A DNA stretch of 64,000 nucleotides from positions 186,001-250,000 of the forward strand of contig NZ_VDTC01000001.1 of NCBI RefSeq assembly GCF_007672725.1, written 5' to 3'. The position numbers were made by a program, and so were the translations under genes. How positions within the stretch are numbered: the stretch's first letter is position 1; each line of letters starts with the position of its first letter. This document shows positions 1 through 7,920 of this stretch, piece after piece. The notes under the pieces were generated by a model. It was not told the origin of the DNA. It searched no databases and saw only the letters and a list, made by a program, of their open reading frames with translations. Origin of the DNA: Corynebacterium aurimucosum ATCC 700975 (GTDB taxonomy: Bacteria; Actinomycetota; Actinomycetes; Mycobacteriales; Mycobacteriaceae).

Positions 1-1259
1 TGGAAGTCAAAACTAATTCGCACGTGGACGCAGCCTTCACCAAAATGACCAAACGGAATTCCTCGATACCCATATGAATCCATAAGTGCATAGAGACCGC
101 GAAGATAGCTAGCCAAATTCTCTGGGGGAACAGCAGAGTCTTCCCAATTTGGCCACGCTTCTCCCCCGTCAGGCAGGCGGGTCACAATGCCTGCGGAAGC
201 TTCTCGAATCCTCCATAGACCCCGTGCCTCAACGGGATCAGTAACAACGACTGCTCCCGAGTGCTGAACTGCCATCGTGAGTTCTTCTGCTGCTGCTTTA
301 GCATCATCTAGCGAATCACCCTCAGTTTCGCAATACAGCCAACCACCAGCTTCCGGTTGTCCTGGGAGCTGTTCGCCTGCATGAGCTTGACCATTTTTGC
401 TACGCAAAGCCTCAAGTAGGTCACCACCCATACCTTCAATAGTGGCAACGCCTGGTCGACGAAGCTTTGGAGCAGCTGCGGCTGCGGCGAAAACATCCTC
501 AAAGGAAAGCACAGCTAAAGCAGTGTGCTTCGGCTTTTCAACTAGCTTTACGGTAAGGCGAGTAATAACGCCGAGGGTGCCTTCGGATCCAGCAATCGCT
601 TTCGCCATATTTGTTCCCAAATGGTGTAGCCCATATCCGGAAACCTGGCGTGGAAAGCGCGCTAGTTCCTGGGAAATCAAGGACTGGTGCTCAGCATAAA
701 ACTCAGTCAAAGCATCCTGAAGCTGTGGATCATCACAACCACTAGCGCTGAAAGTTACTTCACGTCCATCTGCGAGTGCAAGAGTAACGTCAACGAGATT
801 GTCAGCCGAGGTTCCATATGCGACTGAATGAGACCCGCAAGCATTATTCGAGACCATTCCACCAATAGTGCATCGGGAATGAGTCGAAGGGTCCGGACCG
901 TATGTCAGCCCGAAAGGTGCAGCAGCTTCGCGCAGTTGATCACAAACAACTCCAGGCTCTACCACTGCTGTTTTAGCAACGGGATCAATATCAACTATCC
1001 GGTTAAAATGCCGCGAGGTATCAATTACTAGCCCATCCCCAATAGCGTTTCCTGCAACTGAAGACCCTCCTCCCCGTCCGACGATTGACCAACCGCGTTC
1101 TCGCGCTAGTGCAATCCCGGCATAGATATCCTCGGCAGATTCAGGCTCGAGTACTGCAGCTGGAACTCGCCGGAACAACGATGCATCGGACGAATATGCA
1201 GCACGAGTCGGCATGTCCGTGCGAAGCTTCTTGAATACGGAATGAGGTGTGCAAGTCAT
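1..1259 (-). CDS. FAD-linked oxidase (glycolate/D-lactate dehydrogenase type), C-terminus outside window
   Basis: Flavin-dependent oxidation of a 2-hydroxy acid is the likely role. The reading frame runs from an ATG at 1259 off the left edge, giving about 419 residues. The N-terminal FAD-binding PCMH fold is clear: VGRGGGSSVAGNAIGDG near residue 60, then TIGGMVSNNACGSHSVAYG near 130 and GSEGTLGVIT near 210, and a C-terminal FAD-oxidase segment ending in PFGHFGEGCVHVRI. Family members of this type are often fused to an Fe-S CCG domain, which would lie beyond position 1. It is the last gene of a three-gene unit, 8 nt after the small membrane protein, so the permease upstream probably imports its hydroxy-acid substrate. 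Family sure; substrate inferred. Confidence 0.85.
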   Translation of the reverse strand, partial: MTCTPHSVFKKLRTDMPTRAAYSSDASLFRRVPAAVLEPESAEDIYAGIALARERGWSIVGRGGGSSVAGNAIGDGLVIDTSRHFNRIVDIDPVAKTAVVEPGVVCDQLREAAAPFGLTYGPDPSTHSRCTIGGMVSNNACGSHSVAYGTSADNLVDVTLALADGREVTFSASGCDDPQLQDALTEFYAEHQSLISQELARFPRQVSGYGLHHLGTNMAKAIAGSEGTLGVITRLTVKLVEKPKHTALAVLSFEDVFAAAAAAPKLRRPGVATIEGMGGDLLEALRSKNGQAHAGEQLPGQPEAGGWLYCETEGDSLDDAKAAAEELTMAVQHSGAVVVTDPVEARGLWRIREASAGIVTRLPDGGEAWPNWEDSAVPPENLASYLRGLYALMDSYGYRGIPFGHFGEGCVHVRISFDF

Positions 1260-1267
1260 GAAATTCT

Positions 1268-1564
1268 CTACTCTTCAGAATCGATATTGCGAAGTTCGTT
1301 CTCTAGTTCGGTTTCCCGTTCATTATGGGCCCGCTTCGCGGCTCGCGTCTCAGGACGGTACCCAAGCACGAAGGCAGTTACAGCGCAAAGTGTCGCAGCC
1401 CCAAAAACCCACGGTGCAAGCATTTCTTTGGCGCTTGTGATAACAGTGCCGCTGCCGACTATCAAACCGATGGCTTGCATCCCGACCAGCGCGCATCCAC
1501 CGATGAGAAAAACTACGAGAAAGCAGACAAAAAGAAGTCGAAAAATGAAAAAGATTTGGTTCAC
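1268..1564 (-). CDS. Small membrane protein coupled to DctM-like permease
   Basis: I do not recognise the family. The 98-residue protein has two or three hydrophobic segments (about residues 5-38 and 47-68) and a highly charged tail rich in Glu and Arg, probably cytoplasmic. The start is a GTG two bases after the stop of the permease gene, with GGGAG as ribosome site inside that gene's end, so translation is coupled. By position it could stand in for the small DctQ subunit of a TRAP transporter, but DctQ normally has four membrane helices and about 160 residues, so this is inference only. Confidence 0.6.
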   Translation of the reverse strand: MNQIFFIFRLLFVCFLVVFLIGGCALVGMQAIGLIVGSGTVITSAKEMLAPWVFGAATLCAVTAFVLGYRPETRAAKRAHNERETELENELRNIDSEE

Positions 1565-1566
1565 AA

Positions 1567-2919
1567 CTATGCTCCCGGAACGTATAGGGGTAAAAGTCCC
1601 ATGCCAATGAGCCAGGCCAGCAATATCATCGGGACAACGAAATAGACAATCAACGGCACAAACATTTTAGTGGGATTTGCCTCTGCCATTGCGGCAGAAA
1701 GATAGATTGGGGCACCAACAGGCGGAGAGGCACCTTCAGTAGATGTACACAGCAATGTGACCACAATGGCAACTGTCGGGTCGATACCCGCTGCTGTGAG
1801 CGCAGCAACTGCAGGCGCACCAATCGCAGCTGCCGTAGCAGTTGACGAAAGTGGCGTTGCGACGACTACTGCGAGTACTCCAACTGCAAGGATCATAATC
1901 CATTTAGGCAGGTCCATTGCGCCTAATGCGCTCGATAGTTGGTCACCGACACCGAGCTCCTCCATAATTGCTGCAGCTGCTAGCGCCGCGAAAAGCGAAA
2001 TGCCAACCGTGGCAAAGTTTGGAAGATCTCGCATAATTTGGGCACGGAAGTGGGCGTTGTTTTGGCGTATCCGCCCAGCCCCTTCGACTAGCGCAATAAG
2101 CGTAATCAAGACGGGTACCCACACGATGATTGAGATGGCTTTAATTCCGTCTTCCCCAACGCCAGTGGAATTTTTAAACCAATTGGCCAACGGACCGATT
2201 GTCAATAGCACTGGGATTAGAATTCCCAGAAAAATAGATGGCGACCGCCATCCTTGCTCCCAAGCCTTTCGCAAAGGCATGATTTGGCTTCGCGGGGTTC
2301 TCGGGACTCCATCTCGACGGGTCCAAAAGAACACAACAAGAAGCCTATAAAGCACTGCATAAGCACCAGCGCATGCCAACGCTACATAGACTTGGCTTGC
2401 GGACGAAGCTGCGGCCGCAGGCATCGCAAGGATGATAAACATCGTGGAGTTCGGCGGCAGCGCCACGCCCAGACCAGAGTTACCCGCTACAAGCGTCGCA
2501 GCCCTATTTGAGCTAAACCCTGTCTGTTTCATCCATGGAATAGTCACCGAGCCTACGGTTGCAGAGTTTCCCGCAGTGGAGCCAGCTATCAAGCCCATCA
2601 TCGCTGAAGCTAGTGTGGACACATATCCTGCTCCCCCACGCATGCGCCCAAAAGCCGAGTTCAGGATAGCAATCAACCTATCGATCAAGCCAGTCGATTG
2701 CACGATGATCCCCATGAAGACGAACGCCATTCCCGCGAAAGTAACTTCAGATGAAATAGCCTCTGTTATTCCGTGCCAAAGCAACTCTGGAGCACGCGTT
2801 CCCCCTACGAAGGCAACACCAACCAAACCGATAAGTAGAGCCTCAGCGATATCTCGTTTGAACAAAACGTTGATCACTACTGTGAGCGCAATAAAAACAA
2901 TCAATGCGATGATGCCCAC
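1567..2919 (-). CDS. TRAP-type large permease (DctM family)
   Basis: Predicted sodium- or proton-driven organic acid permease in the plasma membrane. The 450-residue protein is almost wholly hydrophobic, with about a dozen membrane segments. It shows DctM-like repeats: GLIAGSTAGNSATVGSVTIP near residue 112, a PPNSTMFIILA stretch near 155, and a second half with TPLSSTATAAAIGAPAVAAL and TEGASPPVGAPIYL. The start is a GTG preceded by an unusually strong site, GGGGGTGAT. It heads the unit that ends in the FAD-linked oxidase, so a hydroxy-acid substrate is plausible. No DctP binding protein lies next to it, which is unusual for TRAP systems. Another family of the ion-transporter superfamily remains possible. 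Confidence 0.75.
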   Translation of the reverse strand: MGIIALIVFIALTVVINVLFKRDIAEALLIGLVGVAFVGGTRAPELLWHGITEAISSEVTFAGMAFVFMGIIVQSTGLIDRLIAILNSAFGRMRGGAGYVSTLASAMMGLIAGSTAGNSATVGSVTIPWMKQTGFSSNRAATLVAGNSGLGVALPPNSTMFIILAMPAAAASSASQVYVALACAGAYAVLYRLLVVFFWTRRDGVPRTPRSQIMPLRKAWEQGWRSPSIFLGILIPVLLTIGPLANWFKNSTGVGEDGIKAISIIVWVPVLITLIALVEGAGRIRQNNAHFRAQIMRDLPNFATVGISLFAALAAAAIMEELGVGDQLSSALGAMDLPKWIMILAVGVLAVVVATPLSSTATAAAIGAPAVAALTAAGIDPTVAIVVTLLCTSTEGASPPVGAPIYLSAAMAEANPTKMFVPLIVYFVVPMILLAWLIGMGLLPLYVPGA

Positions 2920-2959
2920 GGAGACATCACCCCCTTTCTATAAAGTGCTCCAAGACACG

Positions 2960-3065
2960 CTACTACCGGAAATTGTCGCCCGCCCACCACTTTCCGGTAA
3001 AAACTTTTTATCACCCCTACATAGGTGCCAATCATTACAATCCAACGTCAAAACCGGAAAGGCCG
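2960..3065. promoter_or_regulatory. Three ACCGGAAA repeats upstream of the permease operon
   Basis: ACCGGAAA occurs at 2965-2972, its complement CTTTCCGGT at 2990-2998 and ACCGGAAAG again at 3053-3061, followed by GCCGGT. The second and third copies form a perfect 9-bp inverted repeat about 55 bp apart. The sites lie just before the permease operon and before the divergent GNAT gene, a position suited to a regulator. Which protein binds is unknown. Confidence 0.4.
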
Positions 3066-3113
3066 GTAAACCGAAATCCCCCCGTACCGCAGCTTTCAAC
3101 GTCAGGACTCACG

Positions 3114-3620
3114 ATGAATGGTTTTCATGTTCTTCACACTTCCCGCCTCAATCTTTCGGCACCGACAGATGCCGACATTGACGCCATCTTTGCCATCCAC
3201 TCGGACGCCCGCACTTACGAGCACCGCCCTGAACTGGTCATGAAGACCAGGGAGGAAGCCACGGACCTGGCACGCGCATGGCAGGCCAACTGGCGCGAGA
3301 ATCATCTGGGATACTACGTGGTATCCACGCTCGATGGCACTACCATAGGATTTACTGGCGTGCGCCATAGCGAGGAGGCCAGTGAAGAAGTACTCAACCT
3401 CTACTACCGCTTCGCACCTGAATCGCAGGGCAAAGGCTATGCCAAGGAGGCCGCAGCCGCTGCAATTGCCAGCGCACGTGAGCGTTTCCCGCAGCTCCCC
3501 GTCGTCGCCATCATCGACCCCACCAACGAGGCGTCGATTGCCCTAGCCTTGAAGCTCGGACTTCAGCACGTCCCCGGCGCAGGTGTGCCGGATGACTATG
3601 AGGTCTACCGACTGGGCTGA
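3114..3620 (+). CDS. GNAT family N-acetyltransferase
   Basis: Acetyl-CoA dependent acetyltransferase of the RimJ/RimL type with unknown acceptor. The protein begins LHTSRLNLSAPTDADIDAIFAIHSD, typical of these enzymes, and carries the acetyl-CoA loop as PESQGKGYAKEAAAAAI near residue 105, with NEASIALALKLGLQ near 145. The ATG at 3114 was chosen over an upstream start because the conserved fold begins right after it and the preceding 47 codons look non-coding. It is divergent from the permease operon and convergent with the 5'-nucleotidase-like gene. 168 residues, normal family length. Confidence 0.85.
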   Translation: MNGFHVLHTSRLNLSAPTDADIDAIFAIHSDARTYEHRPELVMKTREEATDLARAWQANWRENHLGYYVVSTLDGTTIGFTGVRHSEEASEEVLNLYYRFAPESQGKGYAKEAAAAAIASARERFPQLPVVAIIDPTNEASIALALKLGLQHVPGAGVPDDYEVYRLG

Positions 3621-3697
3621 TAAAAATATCTCGACACTCGCAGCTCAGCCACTTTTTTGATACGTGGGAATGACTCCGTAGAACTGAAATACCCTGG

Positions 3698-5410
3698 TTA
3701 TTGATGCAGTCCCTGCAAGGGGAAGTGATCCGAAGGAAGATTTAGTTGCCACGAGTCCGGCAAGAAGGTCTTCAGGTAGCGAACAAGCCCGTCCAGTACA
3801 GACTTGGGAGTGAACGCAATGAAAGCACCCGCCAGTGCAGCAATCACCCCGATGGCAACGGCCGCTCCACGCGAAGAGCCAATCGATGATTCTTCTGCCT
3901 TCTCACCGTTTGCTGGACCGTTTGGATTATCTGAAGCCTTCAAAGGTGAGAGCTCACGATGCCGCTTGATGTACTCGGAGAAGACATCGACGTCGATTGC
4001 CGTGCCTGTAGAAGTAACACGCGCATCGCTGAATGAATCGATCTTGTCGCCACCATTTACCACGTAGTTGCTAACGGCTAGTGAATAGGTGGCATTCATG
4101 TCCATTGACGTGCCATCATCGAGCTTTATCGCCGTGACGCGCTCGCCAAATGGCGCATTTATCTCGTAATCAAACGTGAATCCAGCAGTCCGCGGGAAGC
4201 CGTTTCCACCGTCTGGGTTGGATTCAATACCTTTTTCCAGCGCATCTTTAATCTGTGCGCCTGTCGCTTGAATCGCGATTGGTGAGTTTCCAAAAGGAAG
4301 CACCGATTGCGCATCGCGACGGGTTAATGTCCCTTCTTTCATGGCAGCACGCTGGCCGCCACCGTTTTGCCATCCGAGCTGGGTATCGAAATGTTCGCGG
4401 TATGCATCCGCTACCAACGGACCTAGTTCTGCTTTTGATAAAGCCTGCGTCGCAGTACCAAGTTGCTCGCCTAGTTGGCGGTCTAGTTCACCGTAGAGTT
4501 TCTCGCTGCGTGTCTTCCACTCTTCGTTAGCGTTAAGCGATGGATTGACCGGATGGTTCACCACTTTCACTGTGTTCTCCTGTGTGGACCGGTCAACGGT
4601 GATGTCGAGGTGAACCAACGTTCCATAATCAGCGCGCGGTGCGACGATCGGCCGACCATCTGCGGTGTAGGTTACTTCTTCCGGTGATTGCGCCTCGTTT
4701 TCTTCACGCAACGCTGCTGCAAGCTCGGGATTCTCTTCCATTACCCGAGTGGTGTCTTCTTTTGAAATCTGGCTCAGCAAAACGATTGCATCGACGCCTT
4801 CTTCTTGGAGCTTGTTAACCCCGGCGCGTGCGGAATCAATGAAGTCCCCCACTACCACATCCTTGGCGGCTACCGTTCGATCAAGGTCGGCAGTAAGAGA
4901 AACAAACCCGACGGTGAGGTCGCCAGACTTAGCGGTGAACGTGGTCCCGTCATCACTGATCGGCTCGCCATTCTGGGTAGTCAGGTTGCTGGAAATCCAC
5001 GGAAACTCGGCTTTTTCGATAAGGCTACGAGTATGGTCCACGCCGTAATCAAAGTCGTGGTTGCCAAAATTGCCAACGTCCACACCGAGTTCGTTAAAAG
5101 CCTCTACAAATGGCTCACCGCGAAAGACTGAGCCAAACAGGCTGCCGGCAGCAAGTTCTCCACCAAAGGCGACAATAGGGTCACCTTCTTCTTGGCGGGT
5201 TTTCTCGAGGGCAGTTGCTAAGTAGGCGATGCCACCTTGGTGGCTACCGTCATCCCAGGCTCGGGGCTCAAATTCCTTCATGTCCTGGAAGTAGACAACG
5301 TCTCCGGTCGCTACTGCCGCCTGACCTGGGTCCGATTCAGCAGCGACAGCGTTAGATGCGTTAAGAGAAAGAAGAGCAGTCCAAGCAAGAATAGTGTGAC
5401 GATTGCGCAT
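3698..5410 (-). CDS. Secreted 5'-nucleotidase (UshA-like) family protein, membrane anchored, metal ligands degenerate
   Basis: Family members hydrolyse nucleotides or UDP-sugars outside the membrane. The ATG at 5410 gives a 570-residue protein with a Sec signal (RNRHTILAWTALLSLNASNAVAA), a metallophosphatase-like domain (about residues 35-270), a 5'-nucleotidase C-terminal domain (NGGGQRAAMKEG, LPFGNSPIAIQATG) and a membrane helix near residues 515-540. GNHDFDYG is kept, but the usual DxH, GD, LSH and GxHxH metal ligands are not: the corresponding places read QDMKEFEP, GGELAAGS and LSQISKED, and no GHxH is visible. Catalysis by the normal two-metal site is therefore doubtful. Substrate binding by the C-terminal domain may remain. 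An upstream TTG start at 5458 is possible but would displace the signal peptide. Confidence 0.8.
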   Translation of the reverse strand: MRNRHTILAWTALLSLNASNAVAAESDPGQAAVATGDVVYFQDMKEFEPRAWDDGSHQGGIAYLATALEKTRQEEGDPIVAFGGELAAGSLFGSVFRGEPFVEAFNELGVDVGNFGNHDFDYGVDHTRSLIEKAEFPWISSNLTTQNGEPISDDGTTFTAKSGDLTVGFVSLTADLDRTVAAKDVVVGDFIDSARAGVNKLQEEGVDAIVLLSQISKEDTTRVMEENPELAAALREENEAQSPEEVTYTADGRPIVAPRADYGTLVHLDITVDRSTQENTVKVVNHPVNPSLNANEEWKTRSEKLYGELDRQLGEQLGTATQALSKAELGPLVADAYREHFDTQLGWQNGGGQRAAMKEGTLTRRDAQSVLPFGNSPIAIQATGAQIKDALEKGIESNPDGGNGFPRTAGFTFDYEINAPFGERVTAIKLDDGTSMDMNATYSLAVSNYVVNGGDKIDSFSDARVTSTGTAIDVDVFSEYIKRHRELSPLKASDNPNGPANGEKAEESSIGSSRGAAVAIGVIAALAGAFIAFTPKSVLDGLVRYLKTFLPDSWQLNLPSDHFPLQGLHQ

Positions 5411-5538
5411 AGAGGAATCTTGCCTAACGCTGTTGGAGGGGTCCCAACCTTGAAGCAAAGTTTAGATGAACATTCATCGTCCACATGTTTACCGCTGGGC
5501 CCAAGCTACGAATACGCCTAGCCCGCAGGCATGCCCCT

Positions 5539-6000
5539 TCAGGAATCCCACGGTTCCAACGCCTTAACCGGATACCGCCCATCAACAGCAAAACGCTGGC
5601 ACACCACCTGGGTGTCGTCGTTAATGCCTATCTCTCCGATGTAATCAACGAACTCGGGCGAGCGCCAGAACTGCTCATGCCCTGCGCGCCATTCGCTGGC
5701 ATCGGCGTAGCCTTCGCCCTCGGCGACGGCGTGCTCGTCGCTGACGTCGGCGAGCCGGCGGACCTGAACCGCGGCGGTACGGATGACGCACACCACGTTG
5801 TCGTGTGAGTCGAGGACGGCCTCAAGGGTACCCACGTCCTCGCGCGGGTCGTGGTCGCGCGGATGCTCGGCCGACAAGGACGTCGTAGTGGTTTTCGTGC
5901 CGTTCAGAATGGCGGTGACGAGGGCGTCGCGAAGCGGGCCAGGGAAGGCGAACTCTCCGCGGGGCAGTTCCGCTATAGGTTTCAAAGCGTCCTGAGTCAT
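5539..6000 (-). CDS. ASCH domain protein
   Basis: ASCH proteins have a PUA-like fold and are thought to bind RNA or hydrolyse acylated nucleosides; the function here is unknown. The 153-residue protein shows the family pattern: FAFPGPLRDALVTAILNGTKTTTTSL near residue 17, where G(T/S)KT is typical, a central VRTAAVQVRRLADVSDEHAVAEGEG and the C-terminal VCQRFAVDGRYP. The start ATG at 6000 is the first methionine before the conserved part. It is transcribed away from the ATPase gene, with a 319-base shared upstream region. Confidence 0.8.
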   Translation of the reverse strand: MTQDALKPIAELPRGEFAFPGPLRDALVTAILNGTKTTTTSLSAEHPRDHDPREDVGTLEAVLDSHDNVVCVIRTAAVQVRRLADVSDEHAVAEGEGYADASEWRAGHEQFWRSPEFVDYIGEIGINDDTQVVCQRFAVDGRYPVKALEPWDS

Positions 6001-6319
6001 ACGTTTACAGTACGTGGCCAGTTAAAAGTTGCTGAGTGAGTACGCGCTCGCTTTCTGTTCCGACCGGCCCGATGCTCGCTCCCCCAAACTCGCTTCATCC
6101 ACGACGATGTCCGGGCGCATCCCTTGCGCCAAAGATGCTCCTTACAAAGAACTTGTAAACCAACTTCTTTCCCAATCGCTCCATGCCGCGCCACTGCCTC
6201 CTATTAATAGCGACGCAGGCCCTTCTTCAAACTTCAAAGCTCTTCATAAACTTCAAAGAATTCACAAAATTCATAAACTTCACAAGACTTCAAAAGCTCT
6301 GTGGTCTAGAGTGAGGGAC
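6001..6319. other. Divergent intergenic region with phased TTC/A-tract array
   Basis: This gap separates the ASCH and ATPase genes. Its most obvious content is 6223-6300, where TTC starts at 6226, 6233, 6243, 6252, 6261, 6270, 6279 and 6289, each followed by AAA, ATAAA or ACAA. The 9-10 bp period approximates one helical turn, as in intrinsically bent DNA or an array of regulator sites. The + frame is open through the array and would read (L/I)HK triplets, so an N-terminal extension of the ATPase cannot be excluded, but no good start site precedes it. Confidence 0.5.
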
Positions 6320-7513
6320 ATGAATCCGAAACACACCAACCCTTTTACGGCTACTCTCGGCGCCACTCCCCCGCTGTTGGTTGGCCGCAGCGATGCCATT
6401 CGTGATTTCGGTTTTGCACTCGATGAAGGCCCTGGTGCCCATGAGAGGATCTCACTCATCATCGGACCACGCGGCATCGGCAAGACAGTCCTTCTTAATG
6501 CCTTCGAAGACGAAGCGCTCGAGCGTGGCTGGCTCACGCTCAGTGACACTGCAACGACCGGTTTTGTTGAGCGACTGCGTAGCAGCATTATTCAGCTTCT
6601 GGCTAAGGAGAGGAAACAGCTCAAAGGCCTCAACGTCTCTATCCTCGGCATTGGAGGCGGGCTCAATTGGGATACCCGAGCTATCGCAGAGTCCACGTAC
6701 TCGCTCCGCAATGCACTCAAGGATTTACTGGCCTATAAACGTGAGCTCGACCGGAAATCCCGCCAGGAGCCCGGTGGGGTTCTTGTAACACTGGATGAAA
6801 TGCACCATCAACGCAGCCAGGAGCTCATAGAGTTCGGCGCTACGATTCAACATTTAGTTCGCGAGGGTGAGGACATTTCCGTTGTCATGGCAGGCATCCC
6901 GTCCTCAATTAGACCTCTGCTTTCCGGGAAGCTGAACAGTCGTGGCGACACCAATCCAGTTACCTTTCTTCGACGTGCTAACCGCATTGAGCTGGGCAGG
7001 GTCTCCGATTCGGATGTACGTGAAGCACTGGAGGAACCCCTTCACAGCGCCGCCACCTCATGGTCACAGGACGCTTTGGAAACCGCGGTTGAGGCGTGCC
7101 ATGGATATCCATTCATGATCCAACTCGTTGGCCAGTGCTCCTTTCGGGAAAAGGCGCGTACCGCTGACGGAGGTACCGAGATTTCTATCGACGCTGCCCG
7201 GCGCGGAGTCGCAACAGCACAGCGCAAGCTCGGCCAGCTTGTTCATGAGCCAGCGCTGTCGGACCTCTCCCCCGTCGACCGAAGCTTTTTGGTTTACATG
7301 GCCCAAAGCGATGGCCCTTCCAAGATGGCGGATATCAAGGCACGCTTCAATAAGACTGATTCTTATGTAGGCAACTATCGCCGCCGGCTTCTCGACGCCG
7401 AAATGATCACCACCACGGGCCACGGCGAAGTCGATTTCGCCTTGCCGTACTTACGCGACTACCTCCGCGAACACGCGGCAAGCCTCATAGCCGAGGACTT
7501 CGACGCCCAGTAG
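6320..7513 (+). CDS. AAA/STAND-like ATPase with C-terminal winged helix
   Basis: An ATP-binding protein of unknown role, 397 residues. Walker A is GPRGIGKTVLL near residue 50 and Walker B VLVTLDEMHH near 155, followed by a sensor-like VVMAGIPSSIR. The C-terminal part, DLSPVDRSFLVYMAQSDG to MITTTGHGEVDFALPYLRDYLREH, has the look of a winged helix, as in ORC/Cdc6-like or archaeal-type ATPases found in bacterial genomes. The ATG at 6320 follows GTGAGGG and directly precedes the conserved domain; the frame is open upstream to 6029. It stands alone between the divergent ASCH gene and arcA. DNA- or nucleotide-linked regulation is a guess from architecture. Confidence 0.75.
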   Translation: MNPKHTNPFTATLGATPPLLVGRSDAIRDFGFALDEGPGAHERISLIIGPRGIGKTVLLNAFEDEALERGWLTLSDTATTGFVERLRSSIIQLLAKERKQLKGLNVSILGIGGGLNWDTRAIAESTYSLRNALKDLLAYKRELDRKSRQEPGGVLVTLDEMHHQRSQELIEFGATIQHLVREGEDISVVMAGIPSSIRPLLSGKLNSRGDTNPVTFLRRANRIELGRVSDSDVREALEEPLHSAATSWSQDALETAVEACHGYPFMIQLVGQCSFREKARTADGGTEISIDAARRGVATAQRKLGQLVHEPALSDLSPVDRSFLVYMAQSDGPSKMADIKARFNKTDSYVGNYRRRLLDAEMITTTGHGEVDFALPYLRDYLREHAASLIAEDFDAQ

Positions 7514-7920
7514 CGAGGCCTCCCTCGCCCTCGGACTGCACGCCACAACTACCCCCGCGCGTTTACATCTCTACTATTCGCGCAGAGTTTCCACTCTTTT
7601 CGAAGTTATTCATCAAGCTCGCCGGGCAATGCCGCCCCTGCCAGCGTCGGTGTTGCCGCAGTGACGGAAGGCGGGGCGTCGGCAAGCGCGGCGCGGAACC
7701 GCACCATGTGACAGCCCGTGCCGTGTGAATAAACGGGGATAATAGTATGCACACAGCCGCAAAACCTGCATCTACGTGGGCTTTCTTCGGCTTGCGGGAG
7801 CTTGAAAAAGTGCGAACTTTTCTTAGAATTGTCGTCTAGTTCACATGCCACCACCCGGGTGTCCCTACTCACCACATTAGGGAATAACACGGCACACCCC
7901 GCCGAGAAAGGTTCACACAC
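7514..7920. other. Intergenic region upstream of arcA
   Basis: About 400 bases without a gene I can support. It contains one copy of the recurring GGGCGTCGGCAAGCGC motif (7671-7693), a small dyad AAAAGT-GCGA-ACTTTT at 7806-7821 and the arcA ribosome site GAGAAAGG near 7902. An antisense frame running into arcA exists but has no coding character. A regulatory site for arcA is likely somewhere near 7740-7830, though I see no clear ArgR box. Confidence 0.4.

Noticed and set aside
6029..6319. N-terminal extension of the AAA ATPase
   Set aside because: No ribosome site; sequence is repeat-rich and the conserved domain begins after 6320. Kept as a possibility in the intergenic entry.
7606..7920. 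Minus-strand frame overlapping the start of arcA
   Set aside because: No ribosome site or family pattern; composition follows the antisense of arcA and the intergenic region.
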